Assembly: GCA_031279915.1 (NCBI GenBank)
Contig: JAITHO010000029.1
Coordinates: forward strand, 1-27,289
Source of the DNA: Tannerellaceae bacterium
GTDB taxonomy: Bacteria > Bacteroidota > Bacteroidia > Bacteroidales > Tannerellaceae
DNA: 27,289 nt
Direction: 5' to 3'
Shown here: in pieces, positions 23,885 through 27,289 of the stretch
Position numbering within the stretch: position 1 is the first letter of the stretch
Layout: every line of letters starts with the position of its first letter
Notes under the pieces: generated by a model
Database searches by the model: none
Told to the model about the DNA's origin: nothing
Seen by the model: only the letters and a program-made list of their open reading frames with translations
Program-made: the position numbers and the translations under genes

Positions 23885-25483
23885 ATGGAGGCAAGACAAG
23901 ACAAAGAAGTCGTTGGACTGAAAACAATCATAGTTGGATACATCGGGCATTGGCGGCTGTTCGTCGGCGCATTCGTGTTGGCTTGTATCCTGGGGCTGCT
24001 GTATCTGTGGCTATATCCGCGAACGTATGAAATCATGGCGCGCATACAGCTTCAGGAAGATGAAGGCATAACGGGTAGTATTCCCGGACTTGGGGGCGAA
24101 GCGGCCGGACTGATGCAAACGTTTGGGCTCGGATCGATGGTTGGCGGAAGCATCAGCATGGAGGATGAGCTTAACATCATCAAGTCGAATATGCTCATGC
24201 GGAGGGTGGCTTTCGAGCTGGGAACTCAGGTGGAATATACCCGTCCGTTTTCTATTTATAACCTATATACGACCAGCCCTTATCGCTTGACGACCGATTC
24301 AACAACCGACCGCCGACTGCTTGGCGATATCCGCTTCAAGGTTCGCACGAAGGAAGGGCAGATTCGGGTGACGTCGCGGTCGGATCGCGTAGGGAAGCAT
24401 CAGTTCGCATTCGCATCTCTGCCGGCGGTGATTGAGCATCCCGAAGGAACTTTCAGGCTCGACTATGCTAACGGAACGCAGGGGGCGGTTGATCTTAATA
24501 TCCGCTACAAACCCTCAGGATGGGCGGCGGAAGAGATGGACAAGGCCTTCCTCATAGAGGAATACTCCAAGAGCTCCAACATTATCGAGCTGAGCTGCAC
24601 CGACTACGAGCGCAGCCGCGCTATCAATATCATCAACCTGATTATCGCCCATTACAACCGCGATGCGGCTACATTCAAGCAAAAGCTACACGCCAAAACG
24701 CTCAGCTATCTCGACGCGCGAATAGACTCGGTAACCTACGCCCTGCGAGCCATAGAGTTCAGGATTGCCGACTACAAGCATCGCAATGCAATGACCGACG
24801 TGGAGTACGACGTTCAGTTCTATGTGAACCAGATGCGCGACATCCAAACCAAAATTATTGAGCTGGAAACTCAGATATATTTGGTTAAGCTCATGGACGA
24901 GTTCGTCAAGAACCCTGCTAACAAGTACACTCCCATGCCCGGAATGATGAGCCCCGACGGTGATAAAGCCAGCTCAATACAGCAGTACAATCAGGCTCTT
25001 GTTGAACGCGCCCGCATCATCCAGAACTCCAACGAGCAGAATCCGCTTGTGGCCAATCTCACCCTCCAGGCCGACAAGCTGCGCGAAAGCGTGTTCCTCT
25101 CCATCGAGAACATGCAGACGGCATCCGCTCAGGCGATAGCATCCGTGAAGGCCAAGGAGCGGCAGATATTCGACCTCATGCGGCGCATCCCCGACAAAGA
25201 ACGCGACTACATCGACCTCAAGCGCGAGCAGGAAATCGTTCAAGGCATCTACCTCATCCTTCTCCAAAAGAAAGAAGAAACCGCACTGCAGGAGGGCTTG
25301 AACCAAGACAAGGTGAAGATCGTTGATCCCGCCTTCGTGAAGAAGAAAGCCGTTGCCCCCCGCAAGATCTTTGCCGCCATATTCGTCATGCTCTTCACCC
25401 TGATCATCCCCGTAGTATGGCTATTCTGCAAAACACAGCTACTGGAGATCGCCGCCGAGTACCGCCGCAGCCGGCGGGGGTGA
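23885..25483 (+). CDS. Wzz/Wzc-like polysaccharide chain-length/co-polymerase protein without kinase domain
   Basis: A 532-residue inner-membrane protein with the architecture of polysaccharide co-polymerases: first membrane helix at about 26-44 (FVGAFVLACILGLLYLWLY), a Wzz domain after it, a long periplasmic coiled-coil region (about 240-470), a GNVR-like segment near the end (REQEIVQGIYLILLQKKEE) and a second helix at about 495-515 preceded by APRK. It ends soon after (EYRRSRRG), so the cytoplasmic BY-kinase domain and tyrosine tail of full Wzc are absent. With the Wza-like lipoprotein it would form the trans-envelope export complex. The upstream stop codon is embedded in GGAGGTAA, a plausible ribosome-binding site. 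No glycosyltransferase, flippase or polymerase follows. Confidence 0.92.
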   Translation: MEARQDKEVVGLKTIIVGYIGHWRLFVGAFVLACILGLLYLWLYPRTYEIMARIQLQEDEGITGSIPGLGGEAAGLMQTFGLGSMVGGSISMEDELNIIKSNMLMRRVAFELGTQVEYTRPFSIYNLYTTSPYRLTTDSTTDRRLLGDIRFKVRTKEGQIRVTSRSDRVGKHQFAFASLPAVIEHPEGTFRLDYANGTQGAVDLNIRYKPSGWAAEEMDKAFLIEEYSKSSNIIELSCTDYERSRAINIINLIIAHYNRDAATFKQKLHAKTLSYLDARIDSVTYALRAIEFRIADYKHRNAMTDVEYDVQFYVNQMRDIQTKIIELETQIYLVKLMDEFVKNPANKYTPMPGMMSPDGDKASSIQQYNQALVERARIIQNSNEQNPLVANLTLQADKLRESVFLSIENMQTASAQAIASVKAKERQIFDLMRRIPDKERDYIDLKREQEIVQGIYLILLQKKEETALQEGLNQDKVKIVDPAFVKKKAVAPRKIFAAIFVMLFTLIIPVVWLFCKTQLLEIAAEYRRSRRG

Positions 25484-25496
25484 AAGCAGTAATCCC

Positions 25497-26477
25497 TTAG
25501 TTATTTATCCGCACAATCGAAATCGGAGGATTCGACTGATAGTTGCCCGACATCACAGGCGTTTGCCTGTGGTTCGTGCGATTGACAACGTTCAGCTTCA
25601 CGAAGTCGAATAGCTCAACGACCGAGACAATGCCGTCGCGGTTGGCATCGGCCTCGCCATTAAGTCCGCGAATCAGGAAGTGGCTGAAGATGCCTTGCCG
25701 TATGCCCGATTGCTCCAGCGAATATTCGTTGCCCATTGACGAGAGCATCAGCACGAAGCCTCCGCCGACATTGTCGAAGGCGCGATAGTATGGCTGCGCA
25801 GAGGCCGATGCGGCCAAGCTTCCCGAATGGCAAGCGTCGGCAATGACGTACTTATATTTTGCAGGCGAGCGGTCGAATCTGTCCTGTATTTCTCGGTGGA
25901 GGAGGAGGCCGTCGTTGCCGTCGCCTCTGCCGTCGTATTCTCGTGTGATGAATGCGCTGCGTCCGCCATGTCCCGAAAAGAAGAAGATGATGGCATCGTT
26001 CTGCGAGGCCTTGGCATATACCTCGTCCATTGCCCGGATAATGCCTGCGCGCGTAGCATCCTCGTCAATCAGGAGGCGTATACGGCTGTCGGGCAGCGCA
26101 CCTCCTTCGGGGCTTTTGTAGAAGGCATACATGCGATAGGCATCGTCGTCGGTATAGTTCAGCTTGGAGATGTTGGCATAGTCGGCCACTCCAACGATAA
26201 CCACCCATGTTTGCATGCCGCTTATGGCCTGCCTCTCCGGAGCGGGATAGGATAATGGACTGGCCGCCGGAGCCTGTCCGAAAGCTTCGTCGATACGACG
26301 GCTGATAGCATCGCGCTCCGGCGAGGAAGGCAGCCCCCGCGTCTCCATGCGCAGCTTGTGCCACTTGGCATACTCCGCCTCCTTCCCCCTCCGCCAAGCC
26401 TCGTAATCGGAGGTTTGAGCGCAGATGGAGGAGAAGGTGAGGAGGCTTGCCAGGGCTGTAAGTAGATGTCTGTTCAT
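25497..26477 (-). CDS. Secreted caspase-like (C14 family) protease with EF-hand
   Basis: A 326-residue protein. Residues 1-20 are a signal peptide (FSSICA, then Q). Residues 22-80 form a charged, Pro-containing pro-region. The caspase-like fold begins near TWVVIVGVADY (90-100). The catalytic dyad is visible: His170 in FFFSGHGG and Cys216 in IADACHSGSL. Near the C-terminus DANRDGIVSVVE (277-288) is a canonical EF-hand calcium loop, so activity may be Ca-dependent, as in many metacaspases. It is convergent with the Wzc-like gene, the two stops 13 bp apart. The start at 26477 gives the signal peptide directly. Array D lies immediately upstream, and no clear TAnnTTTG promoter is seen between the array and the ATG. 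The cleavage target is unknown. Confidence 0.92.
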   Translation of the reverse strand: MNRHLLTALASLLTFSSICAQTSDYEAWRRGKEAEYAKWHKLRMETRGLPSSPERDAISRRIDEAFGQAPAASPLSYPAPERQAISGMQTWVVIVGVADYANISKLNYTDDDAYRMYAFYKSPEGGALPDSRIRLLIDEDATRAGIIRAMDEVYAKASQNDAIIFFFSGHGGRSAFITREYDGRGDGNDGLLLHREIQDRFDRSPAKYKYVIADACHSGSLAASASAQPYYRAFDNVGGGFVLMLSSMGNEYSLEQSGIRQGIFSHFLIRGLNGEADANRDGIVSVVELFDFVKLNVVNRTNHRQTPVMSGNYQSNPPISIVRINN

Positions 26478-26546
26478 TGTTTTATAATATTGATTTGTGT
26501 GTATTTAAATCCCGATAAGCAAGTTTTAGCCCCTCCGATTGACGAT

Positions 26547-26798
26547 TTCCAACACGTTGGAAAGCTTGCGGAAAATTTGACTGGCGGTTTCCAACACGTT
26601 GGAAAGCTTGCGCAAAATCTGACTGGCGATTTCCAACACGTTGGAAAGCTTGCGCAAAATCCGACTGACGGTTCCCAACACGTTGGAAAGCTTGCGCAAA
26701 ATCCGACCGACGGTTTCCAACACGTTGGAAAGCTTGCGCAAAATTTGATTGACGGCTTCCAACACGTTGGAAATCGCCAGCAAAATCCGATTGGAGCC
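26547..26798. repeat. Array D: six tandem units of exactly 42 bp, core TTCCAACACGTTGGAA
   Basis: Cores begin at 26547, 26589, 26631, 26673, 26715 and 26757, every step 42 bp. The core has 7-bp arms (TTCCAAC/GTTGGAA) around AC. Each unit continues AAAGCTTGCGCAAAAT; TTGCGCAA is a second small palindrome (unit 1 has TTGCGGAA, and the last unit is diverged after the core). The array lies upstream of both the caspase-like gene (reading away from it) and the 3' end of the LRR gene. Because 42 is a multiple of 3, ORFs run through the array on both strands; these are considered spurious. Confidence 0.92.
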
Positions 26799-26899
26799 TT
26801 CCCACAAAGGGAGATGTAAAGAAATTGTGGCAAAAAGGATAGGGATGGCTCATAGACACTGTGCTTTTTTGGAGAATGTTTCAATGGATATTTATGGGT

Positions 26900-27289
26900 T
26901 TATTGTTCTATGATGGTACCGAAATCACGCCATGTGGGGCTACTTGCATAAGCATCTCTACTGCCTATCGGCACTGTTAGAGTGGCGGAGCTTAGGGGGA
27001 CAAAAGTAAATGCTGCATTGCCGATATTCGGTGGAGTAGCTCTTTGTACAGTTACACTTCTTAGGTTCTTGCATTCGCTAAAAGCCCAATCGCCGATGCT
27101 TGTTACAGAGCTCGGGAGAATAACAGATTGCAATAGTGTACATTCGTTAAAAGCAGAGGAGCCAATACTGATTACAGAGTTAGGGATAGTTATAGATTGT
27201 AATCTGATACAACCGTAAAAAGCAGAATTTTCTATACTTGTTACAGAGTTAGGTAGAGTAATCGTTAATAGTCCTGTGCAATCGGCAAA
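26900..27289 (-). CDS. BspA-like leucine-rich-repeat protein, 3' part (N-terminus off the right edge)
   Basis: The minus strand is open from the window edge to a stop at 26900, giving 129 residues. It holds tandem repeats of about 23 residues of the BspA/LRR_5 type: LPNSVTSIENSAFYGC, IPNSVISIGSSAFNEC, LPSSVTSIGDWAFSEC. The family-typical end follows (VPIGSRDAYASSPTWRDFGTIIEQ). Such proteins are usually secreted or surface-bound and mediate adhesion. Signal peptide and anchor lie outside the window. No strong terminator hairpin is seen downstream. Confidence 0.9.
   Translation of the reverse strand, partial: FADCTGLLTITLPNSVTSIENSAFYGCIRLQSITIPNSVISIGSSAFNECTLLQSVILPSSVTSIGDWAFSECKNLRSVTVQRATPPNIGNAAFTFVPLSSATLTVPIGSRDAYASSPTWRDFGTIIEQ

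Noticed and set aside
26466..26884. Several overlapping ORFs on both strands encoding 14-residue repeats
   Set aside because: A side effect of a 42-bp repeat period; no signal peptide, fold or strand preference, and sister arrays are not coding.

Overview
The window looks like a chromosome segment of a Bacteroidales bacterium. The evidence is three SusC/SusD outer-membrane uptake pairs, Bacteroidetes-restricted families (DUF6261-, DUF4301- and DUF3256-like), TAnnTTTG-type promoters and a BspA-like leucine-rich-repeat protein. No rRNA, tRNA, transposase, integrase or CRISPR array is visible. Genus cannot be fixed from the sequence alone.

Layout. 1-855 (-): 5'-part of a DUF6261-like gene. 1043-1493: 41-bp tandem array A. 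1653-3191 (+): DUF4301-like gene. 3306-5176 (-): AT-rich two-gene unit of unknown function (small membrane protein plus 553-aa membrane protein). 5513-10477 (-): susC1-susD1. 10700-11053: intergenic segment bounded by perfect 25-bp inverted repeats, read here as an invertible promoter; it also carries short array B. 11402-16393 (+): susC2-susD2, clear paralogues of pair 1. 16549-17187 (+): DUF3256-like secreted protein. 17355-17603: second inverted-repeat-bounded segment (30-bp perfect repeats) carrying a promoter. 17763-22397 (+): susC3-susD3, a different lineage. 22507-22900: array C. 22986-25483 (+): Wza-like lipoprotein and Wzz/Wzc-like chain-length protein. 25497-26477 (-): secreted caspase-like protease with an EF-hand. 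26547-26798: 42-bp array D. 26900-27289 (-): 3' end of a BspA-type LRR protein.

Two signals stand out. (1) A likely phase-variation system for nutrient uptake: the same 14-16-bp core (TTGTCAGTTTAAA...) occurs five times, four of them as two perfect inverted-repeat pairs flanking promoter-bearing intergenic DNA. In both pairs the TAnnTTTG box lies just inside one end, exactly 9 bp from the core. As assembled, susC1 and susC3 would be ON and susC2 OFF; flipping 10725-11028 would move the promoter from susC1 to its paralogue susC2. (2) Four intergenic arrays with unrelated unit sequences but one architecture: a 41- or 42-bp period, one dyad-symmetric core per unit centred on AC...GT, and usually an A-rich tract about two helical turns away. 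This looks like one family of arrays with diversified cores, and I know of no description of it.

Most genes act at the cell envelope: three TonB-dependent uptake pairs, a polysaccharide export pair, a secreted caspase-like protease and a surface LRR protein. No glycoside hydrolase, sigma/anti-sigma pair or hybrid two-component regulator lies next to the SusCD genes, so substrates cannot be assigned and promoter inversion is the only visible control.
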